DNA of 64,000 nucleotides from Candidatus Avelusimicrobium intestinale (GTDB lineage Bacteria > Elusimicrobiota > Elusimicrobia > Elusimicrobiales > Elusimicrobiaceae), in contig CACWYV010000001.1 of the NCBI GenBank assembly GCA_902765225.1, forward strand, positions 1 through 64,000, read 5' to 3'. Positions 35,899 to 43,576 of this stretch are shown here, piece after piece. The notes below the pieces were generated by a model. The model was not told the DNA's origin and ran no database searches. It was given only the letters and a program-made list of their open reading frames with translations. Position numbers and translations under genes: made by a program. Within the stretch, counting starts at the first letter, position 1. The number at the start of each line of letters is the position of its first letter.

Positions 35899-37179
35899 AT
35901 GAAAAAATTATTTACGTTATTTATTTTGACGACTATTTTTTCCCCAGCAAAAGCCGTTTCTATTCAAGAAACGGTACAACAACAGGTGCGGCATATGAAT
36001 TTGGTAAATGAACAACCAGAACTCGCTCCCTGGCAAATTCAGGCCGTACAAGCCTTGCAGCAAGAACTAGACAAACCGCTCCGTACGATCTCTTGGGAAC
36101 AATTCCAACAAGAAAATACCCAACTGCAACAAGAAGAAAAAATTAGAATGGAAAATCTCTCGGGTTTTAGAGAAGCACTTTTTGAGGAAGACCGAGAATT
36201 ATTTACTAAAGAATGTGCCCCTTATCAATGGCACGAAGGCCGCCCGGATTATACCCGCGAAACAAAGGGAATCAAATATATTTATGTAGGAGAGACCCAT
36301 AACAAGACGACCTTCATACAGGAAATGATATCCCTTTTGGAACAAATCCGCAAAGCCAATCCGCAGGCTCGCATTTTAGTAGCAACTGAATTTGCCGTAA
36401 GCGGACGAGGAAAACAACCTCTTGCCTTTGCCAAATCAATCCGCGAGCATGATGATCTTCCCATTTATATTGCATCCGGACATATAAAATGGTTCGTTAC
36501 CGCCGGAAATCTAGACATTGATGTGTTAGCCTTGGACGATTATTTTAACGATTACACGAATGGACAAGTAAAAATGGGCAACGCGTTGGTTACCATTCCG
36601 CCCGATAATCCGCAAATATCCTCTATTTTGCAAGAATACGTGGGTTCCAATTATGCAGAACATAGGGCTATGTATTACTTTTTGGCCCGATCGGACTGGG
36701 GAATACAACAACGCAACACCCAGTGGGTACGCTATATCAATGCTCTTGAATCCTTTTATGATATCATTATTGTCTATGCCGGAAACGGACATCTTTCTTC
36801 AGGAGAGGCTAGACTTGGGTTGCCTGACTTAATAAAAAGTGATTCGTTTGTAAATTTTATGTTTTACACCGATGAACAAATACCGTCAGAACTTGCTCAT
36901 TCCTACAAACAAAGCTCTAACGTACAAAAAAAACAGGGGACATTGTTACAGCTGTCTTTAATGTCCGATGCACAACGTGCTTATTTGTCTAGCCTACCTC
37001 GCCCAACTTATGATAAGGGAACGGCTTTTTTCAAAGTGCACACCCCTAACTTGGCAACCCAAAAAAATTTACAATTGTTGAATAAATTAAGCCAACAGTA
37101 TCTTCATGCAAACTTTAAACCTAGGCAGGGAAAAAGATTTGATATTTTCCTACCGGATAGGTCTAAAGACCTATTTTGA
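35899..37179 (+). CDS. Secreted ChaN/Tiki-superfamily-like protein, paralogue 2
   Basis: 426 aa, the shortest paralogue: it lacks the C-terminal helical module. Signal peptide ends SPAKA. KPLRTISWEQFQQENTQL, ETKGIKYIYVGETH (GExH, about residue 131), LVATEFAVSG, DVLALDDY, SDWGIQQRNTQWVRYI and FYDIIIVYAGNGHL are in the same order as in paralogue 1. Translation should start from AAGGAG 8 bases before the ATG, and transcription comes from the promoter of paralogue 1. Its codons look more AT-rich than its neighbours, which suggests separate age or source. The last codons (RSKDLF) overlap box A of the next promoter. Confidence 0.8.
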   Translation: MKKLFTLFILTTIFSPAKAVSIQETVQQQVRHMNLVNEQPELAPWQIQAVQALQQELDKPLRTISWEQFQQENTQLQQEEKIRMENLSGFREALFEEDRELFTKECAPYQWHEGRPDYTRETKGIKYIYVGETHNKTTFIQEMISLLEQIRKANPQARILVATEFAVSGRGKQPLAFAKSIREHDDLPIYIASGHIKWFVTAGNLDIDVLALDDYFNDYTNGQVKMGNALVTIPPDNPQISSILQEYVGSNYAEHRAMYYFLARSDWGIQQRNTQWVRYINALESFYDIIIVYAGNGHLSSGEARLGLPDLIKSDSFVNFMFYTDEQIPSELAHSYKQSSNVQKKQGTLLQLSLMSDAQRAYLSSLPRPTYDKGTAFFKVHTPNLATQKNLQLLNKLSQQYLHANFKPRQGKRFDIFLPDRSKDLF

Positions 37180-37225
37180 TTTAGGTCTTTTGGCTCTGGT
37201 ATAAACAAGGCATATCCCCCATACT
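37158..37225 (+). promoter_or_regulatory. Double-dyad operator and promoter of paralogue 3
   Basis: Box A TAGGTCTAAAGACCTA (37158-37173, perfect dyad) lies inside the last codons of the upstream gene. Box B AGGTCTTTTGGCTC (37183-37196, degenerate) is centred 24 bp further on and touches a poor -35 TGGTAT (37197-37202); a 17-bp spacer and -10 CATACT (37220-37225) follow. The ATG at 37232 is 6 bases after the -10. Confidence 0.75.
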
Positions 37226-37231
37226 ATGGGT

Positions 37232-38791
37232 ATGAAAAAATTATTACTCTTCTTAACCACCTTTTGTATGGTATGTTCGGCAGGCAACGTCTTTGCCAGC
37301 CCCATTGCGGCCGGATTGGAAACCCAGTTAAACAAACAACTGCCGGCCCCGTTATCTCCCCGGCAACAACAAATCGTCGGAGCGTTGACTCAAGCAACTT
37401 CCGCTAAACCGCGAGAGATTTCTTGGAAAATGTTTGAACAAGAATCCACTCAGTTACACACGCAGTGGCAAAACCAGCGTGAACAATCCCAAGCATTTAA
37501 CAAAGCCCTGTACCAACAGGACCCCGCTTTGTATAAACGGTTGCTCAATCCTACTACAGCAGCCGGATGGCAACAAATAGAATATGCCCCGGAACTATTG
37601 AATGCTACACATATTTTTATTGGAGAACGACACGACACAACGCTTATCCCCGCACAAGTAGAGAATATCTTGGCCGCTGTCCGCCAAATCAATCCGCTTG
37701 CTCGTATTCTGCTAGCCGTGGAATTTATACGCCCGGAACATCCCGGGCAAGCCCCCATTCTCTTTGCCGATGGGGATGCCTCCCGTTTCAGCCAACCCTA
37801 TACCAACCTGGTTAGCAAAGCCCAATCCTTAAATATGGATTTACTGGCGTTAGACAATATGAGTAATTACTCCGGCAAGCCAGTATGCCGTATGGGTAAT
37901 GTAGCGGTAACGTATGACTTGCAATCCCCCCTGGTGCAACGTATTATCAAACAATACGGTCCGCAATGGGACCAAACCGCCGCTCCGTTGAAAAAGAAAC
38001 GCCAGCAACTGGCGCAACAGGTTGACCAACTTCAAAAGACCTTGCCGCTACTGGAAAAAAACCCTACCCAATTGGCTCAAACAGCCAAGAAATTGGGGAA
38101 GACGCCCAAACAATTTTTGGAAACCTCCCGCGAAGCGCTAAAACAAGCCCGCCAACAGATAACCAATTTGGACAAACAAATAAAGACGTTCCGGGAAGAG
38201 TCCATTTATTATTATGTCACTGACCAATTGGCCCGTTCGGACTGGGGCGTAAATCAACGCAACGCCCAATGGGCACAGTATATTCAAGCCGTCCAACCGT
38301 TTTATGATATTGTCATTGTTTACGCAGGTAGCGGCCACTTGACTGCCACCAGTTTCCAACCGTTGACGAAACTTCTGCAAGCCAACGCTCAAAAAGCCGT
38401 TTTGTTTACTTTTTACACCAACGAACATTTACCGGCTGACTTGGAACAAGCGTATCGGCAAAGCGCCCAAATACTGCGGCAGGAAAATCTTACGCTCAAA
38501 AAAGAGAGTTCTTTGCCGGAAGATGTGGCCCAAGCCGTAACCAGACACCCCGACTTACTCCAGCTGGACACCAGCCGTTCGTTCTATATTAAAAAAATTC
38601 ATCATCCGTGGAAATCCCCGTGGATTACCCCCCAAGAAGAAACCCTTTTGGAGGCGTTTCAAACCCAATACCCGCAGGGATTCACGGCGCTTAAACCTTC
38701 CGACGATATCCCGGAATTTATCACCCTGGATATCTTTTTATCAAAGGATGCGCCGGCTGCGACTTCTACCCAATCATCGCCCCGCCAATAA
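37232..38791 (+). CDS. Secreted ChaN/Tiki-superfamily-like protein, paralogue 3
   Basis: 519 aa. ATG 37232 is preferred over the in-frame ATG at 37226 because it matches the start spacing of the other leaderless paralogue genes and opens the signal peptide (ends GNVFA). Shared elements: AKPREISWKMFEQESTQL, ATHIFIGERH (GExH, about residue 130), LLAVEFIRP, DLLALDNM, SDWGVNQRNAQWAQYI and FYDIVIVYAGSGHL. Between DLLALDNM and SDWG there is an insertion of about 85 residues that is strongly helical and Lys/Gln/Leu-rich (KKRQQLAQQVDQLQKTL; REALKQARQQITNLDKQIK), likely a coiled-coil hairpin. The C-terminus ends in a Pro/Ser/Thr-rich tail. Own promoter of the regulon type. Confidence 0.8.
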   Translation: MKKLLLFLTTFCMVCSAGNVFASPIAAGLETQLNKQLPAPLSPRQQQIVGALTQATSAKPREISWKMFEQESTQLHTQWQNQREQSQAFNKALYQQDPALYKRLLNPTTAAGWQQIEYAPELLNATHIFIGERHDTTLIPAQVENILAAVRQINPLARILLAVEFIRPEHPGQAPILFADGDASRFSQPYTNLVSKAQSLNMDLLALDNMSNYSGKPVCRMGNVAVTYDLQSPLVQRIIKQYGPQWDQTAAPLKKKRQQLAQQVDQLQKTLPLLEKNPTQLAQTAKKLGKTPKQFLETSREALKQARQQITNLDKQIKTFREESIYYYVTDQLARSDWGVNQRNAQWAQYIQAVQPFYDIVIVYAGSGHLTATSFQPLTKLLQANAQKAVLFTFYTNEHLPADLEQAYRQSAQILRQENLTLKKESSLPEDVAQAVTRHPDLLQLDTSRSFYIKKIHHPWKSPWITPQEETLLEAFQTQYPQGFTALKPSDDIPEFITLDIFLSKDAPAATSTQSSPRQ

Positions 38792-38810
38792 TGCACGTTT
38801 TTACAACAAC

Positions 38811-38881
38811 AGGTAGGTCCAAGGACCTACCTGTTGTTGGGTCTTTTGACCCTTGTAGGGGAAAACATATTTCCCTATACT
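38811..38881 (+). promoter_or_regulatory. Double-dyad operator and promoter of paralogue 4
   Basis: Box A (core TAGGTCCAAGGACCTA, 38814-38829) extends to a perfect 22-bp palindrome at 38811-38832. Box B GGGTCTTTTGACCC (38839-38852) is also a perfect dyad, centred 24 bp later. The -35 TTGTAG (38853-38858) abuts box B; a 17-bp spacer and -10 TATACT (38876-38881) follow. The ATG is 6 bases after the -10. Confidence 0.85.
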
Positions 38882-38887
38882 AATAGT

Positions 38888-41032
38888 ATGAGAAAATTTC
38901 TTTTTTTATTGATTTTTGCCGCATTGGTCTCCCCGGCTCAAGCCAACCGCATCCACAACGCCCTGCAACAACAAGTGGTCAAAAACCGTTTGCCGGCTGA
39001 TTCTCCGGGCCACCTGGTCCAGCAATTGATCCGCCGGGCCTTGGGCCAAGCAGTAAACAGGCCGTTGCGTACCCTGACTTGGGAACAATTCCAACAGGAA
39101 AACGCAGAAATCAGCCGCTACATAACTACTAATTCCGACAAAGAGGCCGACTTGGTAAACGATTTGTACAACCTGGATTGCAATTTATTACTCAAAACAA
39201 TTGATTCTAAAGAAAAGAAAACCGGCCATCCGGATTACGCCAAGGAAACAAAGGGCGTCAAATATATTTACCTGGGGGAACACCACTATACCCATGCGAT
39301 TCCAACCGAAGTGGAATATTTTTTAGCCACCTTACGCGAAGCCAACCCGACCGCCCGGATTTTACTGGCCACGGAATTTGCTATACGGGAAAAACAAGAA
39401 AATTCCCCGCTCCTCTTTGCCGACCCGGACATCCCTGCCAAGTTGGAAACCGGGGATTTCCAACTTCCCTTTTATTGGAACATATCTTCGGACTTGTTTT
39501 CCACCGCCATCAAACTGAAGATGGATATCCTGGCCTTGGACGATATGTTAACGTACCCCGGGCCGGAAATTCGCATCAAATTGGGGAATGCTTTAGTGAC
39601 GGCCGACCCGAATTCCCCCCAAGTAACTCAAATACTCCAACAATATCACCGCATCATTCCCGATGAGACCGTGCGTGAAATATTATCTGATTTTTTAGCC
39701 CGCACGGATTGGGGGATTGAACAACGCAACCGGCAATGGGCACTATACTTACAAACAGTCAGCCCATTTTATGACATAATCGTCACCTATGCCGGGGAAG
39801 GTCATCTATCCACTCCTTTTGATTCTCTGCCTTATCTGGTGGGAGATAGCCACTACGTTCACTTTTATTTTTCCACAGAAGAACGATTACCCGATAATTT
39901 AGAAACTATTTGCCAACAATGTAGTCTCGTACAACAAGAGCAAGACGGCAAAGTCACCCCTTCCCCGGTTTTCTTTAAAGAACAAGTAGAATTTTTAGAG
40001 AAATGCCTTTCTTCCCAACCGGCTGCCGCTCCCTATCGGACGTTCTATTCTAAAAATAGAAACCCGGACTATGATGAAAGTGATTTGCAAGAACTCAACC
40101 GCCTTTCCCAATACTATTTTCACACCGATTGGCAGACGGCTACGACTCCCAACACCTATTTTGCAGTCTCCTTGCCCGGTAATAAAGCCTCCTTCCCGGA
40201 AACACGGAAAGACTGGGAGGAGTCTTTGGAGCAATTCCGAAGGCGGACAGAGGTTATGCATGACTTTCATTTAAAAGAACAATGCAAAGAAATTTTACAG
40301 GCCATCACCCAACAATTTGCCCAAATTATCAAAAACAAAGAATTATCTCCCACCGAGAAGGCCGCCCGGTTGGAGTCGCTGACGGAAGAATTTGAAAGGT
40401 CTCTGCATCAAATGAATTATATTTTTGCAACGGACAACTGGAACAATGAATTGGGCACCTACCGGGACCGGATACAGGATATGAAAAACCCGGAATTACG
40501 CAAACAGTGCGAAGAAATCTTACAGACATTAAAACAGCAAGTCGCCCAAATTATCCAAAACGAGCAACTGTCTTTTGCGGAAAAAGAGGACCGTTTCCGG
40601 GCCCTTGAAACCGCTACGCGTAAGCCCCGCCATCAACTAAAAGAATTCCTGTCACAAGACGAATGGGAACGCCACGTGCAATCATGGGAAGATTCCCAGA
40701 AACAACAAGTAGAAGCCATGAGGCAAGCCTCCCAGGAATGGATAGACAACGTGGAACAGTGGAATCATATTTTGGCCGAATTCCGTAGCTACCTGCCAGA
40801 CATACAAAACCCGGACGCACGGAAAGAATATAAAGAACTTCTGGAGTCCCTGGAACAGCGACTGTCACAAATTATCCAAAACGGTCCCGGGGATCTTCAA
40901 ACGTATAGGAATCAATTTTTTGAATTCTTGAAAGCAGCGGATAAGGCCAGCGAAAAAATGTTGCTCATATTAAAAAATGACGGTGCCATCCACCGGGCCC
41001 TACAGAAAAAAACAACTTCGCTTGGACAATAA
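38888..41032 (+). CDS. Secreted ChaN/Tiki-superfamily-like protein, paralogue 4, with repeated helical modules
   Basis: 714 aa, the longest paralogue. Signal peptide ends SPAQA. RPLRTLTWEQFQQENAEI, ETKGVKYIYLGEHH (GExH), LLATEFAIR, DILALDDM, TDWGIEQRNRQWALYL and FYDIIVTYAGEGHL follow in the family order. After about residue 440 come three copies of a helical module of the form (Y/F)R..(L/M)..(D/N)P.....C.EILQ...Q..QII.N (DNA about 40230-40380, 40456-40600 and 40780-40900), alternating with Trp/Gln-rich linkers; paralogue 1 has one copy. ATG 38888 was chosen by the promoter position and signal peptide; the frame runs back into the operator. A terminator follows. Confidence 0.82.
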   Translation: MRKFLFLLIFAALVSPAQANRIHNALQQQVVKNRLPADSPGHLVQQLIRRALGQAVNRPLRTLTWEQFQQENAEISRYITTNSDKEADLVNDLYNLDCNLLLKTIDSKEKKTGHPDYAKETKGVKYIYLGEHHYTHAIPTEVEYFLATLREANPTARILLATEFAIREKQENSPLLFADPDIPAKLETGDFQLPFYWNISSDLFSTAIKLKMDILALDDMLTYPGPEIRIKLGNALVTADPNSPQVTQILQQYHRIIPDETVREILSDFLARTDWGIEQRNRQWALYLQTVSPFYDIIVTYAGEGHLSTPFDSLPYLVGDSHYVHFYFSTEERLPDNLETICQQCSLVQQEQDGKVTPSPVFFKEQVEFLEKCLSSQPAAAPYRTFYSKNRNPDYDESDLQELNRLSQYYFHTDWQTATTPNTYFAVSLPGNKASFPETRKDWEESLEQFRRRTEVMHDFHLKEQCKEILQAITQQFAQIIKNKELSPTEKAARLESLTEEFERSLHQMNYIFATDNWNNELGTYRDRIQDMKNPELRKQCEEILQTLKQQVAQIIQNEQLSFAEKEDRFRALETATRKPRHQLKEFLSQDEWERHVQSWEDSQKQQVEAMRQASQEWIDNVEQWNHILAEFRSYLPDIQNPDARKEYKELLESLEQRLSQIIQNGPGDLQTYRNQFFEFLKAADKASEKMLLILKNDGAIHRALQKKTTSLGQ

Positions 41033-41051
41033 ATTTATCTGTACAAAATTG

Positions 41052-41078
41052 AACCCCCCAACATTCCGTTGGGGGGTT
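41052..41078. terminator. Bidirectional terminator between paralogue 4 and prepilin peptidase
   Basis: AACCCCCCAAC (41052-41062) pairs with GTTGGGGGGTT (41068-41078) across a 5-base loop. It lies between convergent genes; T-richness is weak on the plus strand and better on the minus strand. Confidence 0.8.
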
Positions 41079-41101
41079 ATCTGTTAGCGCAAAGCGGACA
41101 C

Positions 41102-41887
41102 TTAAATTTCAATAACTAGCATAGACGGCAGGATAAGATACATCAGATTAATAAGCGCACCTAAACTTAAAAACGGCCCGAAGGGGATGGCATCGGCTCC
41201 TTTTTTCCCTTTGAACACCATCAAGAACAGCGCATAAACCAATCCAAAAAATGACGCAAAAACAATCGTGGTAATCACTCCTTGCCACCCGATAAGTGCG
41301 CCAACACCGCCCATCAATTTCACGTCGCCACCGCCCATGGCTTCTTTTTTAAATATCCACGTACCAACCAGCGCAATGGCCAACACGCCAAATAAACCGG
41401 CCGCCGCACCCAACAAGGCATATAATTCCTTCTGCCACCATACGCCGCTGAAATTGGGGTTGAGCCACGCGAATAATAATCCCCATACGATCAGCCCCAG
41501 TGAAAAACGGTCCGGAATAATCATCAATTCCAAGTCAATGGCAGACAACGCTATTAATGCATACACCGCCACCAACACGACCCCCATCCATGCGCTCAAT
41601 CCAAAACGCCACACGCATAGCACGGTTAATAATCCCGTCAGCAATTCCACCACCGGATATTGCCAGGAAATCGGTTTTTTACAGTGGCGGCATTTGCCCA
41701 ACAAAACCAAGTAGCTAATCAGCGGGATATTGTCATACCATTTGATACGCGCCCCGCATTGCGGGCACGCCGAAGGGGGCCACACGAGCGACTTGTTCCG
41801 CGGAATGCGGTAAACACATACGTTTAGAAAACTACCACAAATGAGTCCAAAAACGCCGGCGGTTGCTAAAATAAGCGCACTGGTCAT
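41102..41887 (-). CDS. pilD: Prepilin peptidase / methyltransferase (PilD type)
   Basis: 261 aa with about seven membrane helices. The N-terminal methylase part has CGSFLNVCVYRIPR and two CxxC pairs (CPQCGARIKW and CRHCKKPISW). The aspartyl-protease part has its two Asp motifs in DLELMIIPDRFS and GGGDVKLMGGVGALIG. It cuts the leader of pilins and pseudopilins and methylates the new N-terminus at the inner-membrane surface. The pseudopilins at 41900 (just upstream) and at 1-249 are natural substrates. Gap to the pseudopilin gene is 12 bases. Confidence 0.95.
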   Translation of the reverse strand: MTSALILATAGVFGLICGSFLNVCVYRIPRNKSLVWPPSACPQCGARIKWYDNIPLISYLVLLGKCRHCKKPISWQYPVVELLTGLLTVLCVWRFGLSAWMGVVLVAVYALIALSAIDLELMIIPDRFSLGLIVWGLLFAWLNPNFSGVWWQKELYALLGAAAGLFGVLAIALVGTWIFKKEAMGGGDVKLMGGVGALIGWQGVITTIVFASFFGLVYALFLMVFKGKKGADAIPFGPFLSLGALINLMYLILPSMLVIEI

Positions 41888-41899
41888 ATAAATACCGGG

Positions 41900-42316
41900 T
41901 TAGTGGGTGTACCACGCTTTCCCGTAACTATCCTCTTTATCGGAATTTACAAAAAAGTCACCGTAGCGCGGATCGGCCGGATCATTAACGTAAGCCCAAC
42001 CGCCGGCTTTGGTGAAAGCTGCCTCAAAATTACCCGTGGAAACGTGTGCGGACGGCGTATACCCCGGAATGCGGGCTTCGGGAATTTTTTCCAAGTATTG
42101 CGGAACAAGGCAGGACAAATCGTCCGTAGGATAGGTGCCCTGGTTTTCCCCATAGTACGCCGCAATAGCACTGCGTACCCGCATCAGGTGATGCTTCGTA
42201 CTGCCCTCTTGAGATTTATGCACGAGCGTCATAAATTTCGGCACGGTAAAAGCAAACAGAATGACCAGTATGGCTACTACTACGATAATTTCGGTTACGG
42301 CCAATCCTTTTTTCAT
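41900..42316 (-). CDS. Pseudopilin (type II secretion / type IV pilus)
   Basis: 138 aa. ATG 42316 has AGGAGG 7 bases upstream. The leader is only MKKG, followed by LAVTEIIVVVAILVILFAFTVPKF: Gly at -1, Glu at +5 and the hydrophobic stem helix, but Leu instead of Phe/Met at +1. The globular part ends with DPADPRYGDFFVNSDKEDSYGKAW, like the calcium-binding C-terminal loop of the major pseudopilin GspG. A GspG-like role in a type II secretion pseudopilus is suggested; the other machine genes are outside the window. Confidence 0.85.
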   Translation of the reverse strand: MKKGLAVTEIIVVVAILVILFAFTVPKFMTLVHKSQEGSTKHHLMRVRSAIAAYYGENQGTYPTDDLSCLVPQYLEKIPEARIPGYTPSAHVSTGNFEAAFTKAGGWAYVNDPADPRYGDFFVNSDKEDSYGKAWYTH

Positions 42317-42326
42317 GGGTTGCCTC

Positions 42327-43559
42327 CTACTTAAAGCGCATCGCCACGAGCGCAAATACTTTGGCATCTCCTAACGTATTTTTGATGCTGGAGTATTCGT
42401 TGGGCTGGTGCATTTTTTCATCTAACTTGGCATATACGACCGCCGGGAAACCGGCATTGCGCAAATACGCCCCCACCGTTCCGCCGCCTACTCCCATAAT
42501 GCGGGGTTTATTACGATAGACTTCTTTCACGGCGGTGTGCGTTAATTGCACGACTTGTTTATTCTTATCCGTCGGTTTGGAAACATCATCAATCGGCGTT
42601 TCTACTGTAATTTTTACCTTAAATTTCTTTTCCACTTCTTTTACAATTCTTAACACTTCTTCCAAAACTTCCTCGTTGCGGTAGCACGGTAAGATGCGGC
42701 AATCCCAGTACAACACTTCTTTACCGGGAATGGTATTTACATTCATAACGTTTGCTTCCCGCTTGGTCGGTTCAAATGTAGAAGCCGTTTCCGGTGCGAA
42801 CAAAGAATCTTTCTTATTGAACTTCCGGTGCAGTTGCTCATCCATGGATGTGATTAAATACGCACTGGCCCGGGCCGTGTTAATACCGGCTTTAGGCGTG
42901 GAAGCGTGGGTGGGCTTACCGGTAACGGTAATTTTCATCCACAACATATTCTTTTCAGCGATTTCCACCATAGTCCCGTCCGGACGGCCTCCGTCCGGTA
43001 CTAAAAACTCATCTGATTTGCCAAACAGGTGGGCATGCTTTTTGAGAATGTACAATAAACCGTAATCACTGCCGACTTCTTCATCCGCGTTAAAGAACAG
43101 CGCGTAGTTACACGGTGGCCGGATACCCAGGTCCATCATGGCTTTCACGGCTACAATACCCGATACAATGCCCTGTTGGTTATCTTCTGCACCGCGGCCG
43201 TAAATGCGGTCGCCTTTGATAACGGCTTGAAAAGGATCGGTTTTCCACAAGGCCAAATCTCCCGCCGGTACCACATCCATATGAGCCATCACCCAAAGGG
43301 TTTTTTCACGGTTTTGGCCGTAGTATTTAGCCATAATGTTGGGCCGCACGCCCCCTTTGACACGCGGATCTTTTACGTTAATAACGGATACTTCATCAAA
43401 TTTCATCTGCTTAAGTACCGACAACAAATACGCAGCTTTCTTGCCTTCCCCCAAACCGCCGGATGCAGGCGAAACGGCCGGGCAGGCAATCATGTGCGTC
43501 TGCAATTCAATAACGGTTAATTTATATTCATCAATTTTTTTAAGCAACTGTTTTTCCAT
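42327..43559 (-). CDS. M20-family metallopeptidase (dipeptidase / ArgE-DapE type)
   Basis: 410 aa. Zinc ligands and catalytic residues of the M20 family are visible: VMAHMDVVPAGD (His and Asp, about 95), GRGAEDNQQG (bridging Asp, about 128), FNADEEVGSDYG (catalytic Glu-Glu, about 163), VPDGGRPDG and the last His in KMHQPNEYSS near the C-terminus. A dimerisation domain with KPTHASTPKAGINTA lies between. The frame extends 7 codons upstream, but ATG 43559 has GGAGG at 5 bases. The substrate (dipeptide, acetylornithine, succinyl-diaminopimelate) cannot be assigned; no amino-acid biosynthesis genes are nearby. Confidence 0.9.
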   Translation of the reverse strand: MEKQLLKKIDEYKLTVIELQTHMIACPAVSPASGGLGEGKKAAYLLSVLKQMKFDEVSVINVKDPRVKGGVRPNIMAKYYGQNREKTLWVMAHMDVVPAGDLALWKTDPFQAVIKGDRIYGRGAEDNQQGIVSGIVAVKAMMDLGIRPPCNYALFFNADEEVGSDYGLLYILKKHAHLFGKSDEFLVPDGGRPDGTMVEIAEKNMLWMKITVTGKPTHASTPKAGINTARASAYLITSMDEQLHRKFNKKDSLFAPETASTFEPTKREANVMNVNTIPGKEVLYWDCRILPCYRNEEVLEEVLRIVKEVEKKFKVKITVETPIDDVSKPTDKNKQVVQLTHTAVKEVYRNKPRIMGVGGGTVGAYLRNAGFPAVVYAKLDEKMHQPNEYSSIKNTLGDAKVFALVAMRFK

Positions 43560-43576
43560 TTTTTCCTCCGCTTCCC

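Noticed and set aside
35899-37179. Paralogue 2 as a truncated pseudogene
   Set aside because: The frame is intact, the signal peptide and all core motifs are present and it has a good ribosome-binding site; it only lacks the optional C-terminal module.
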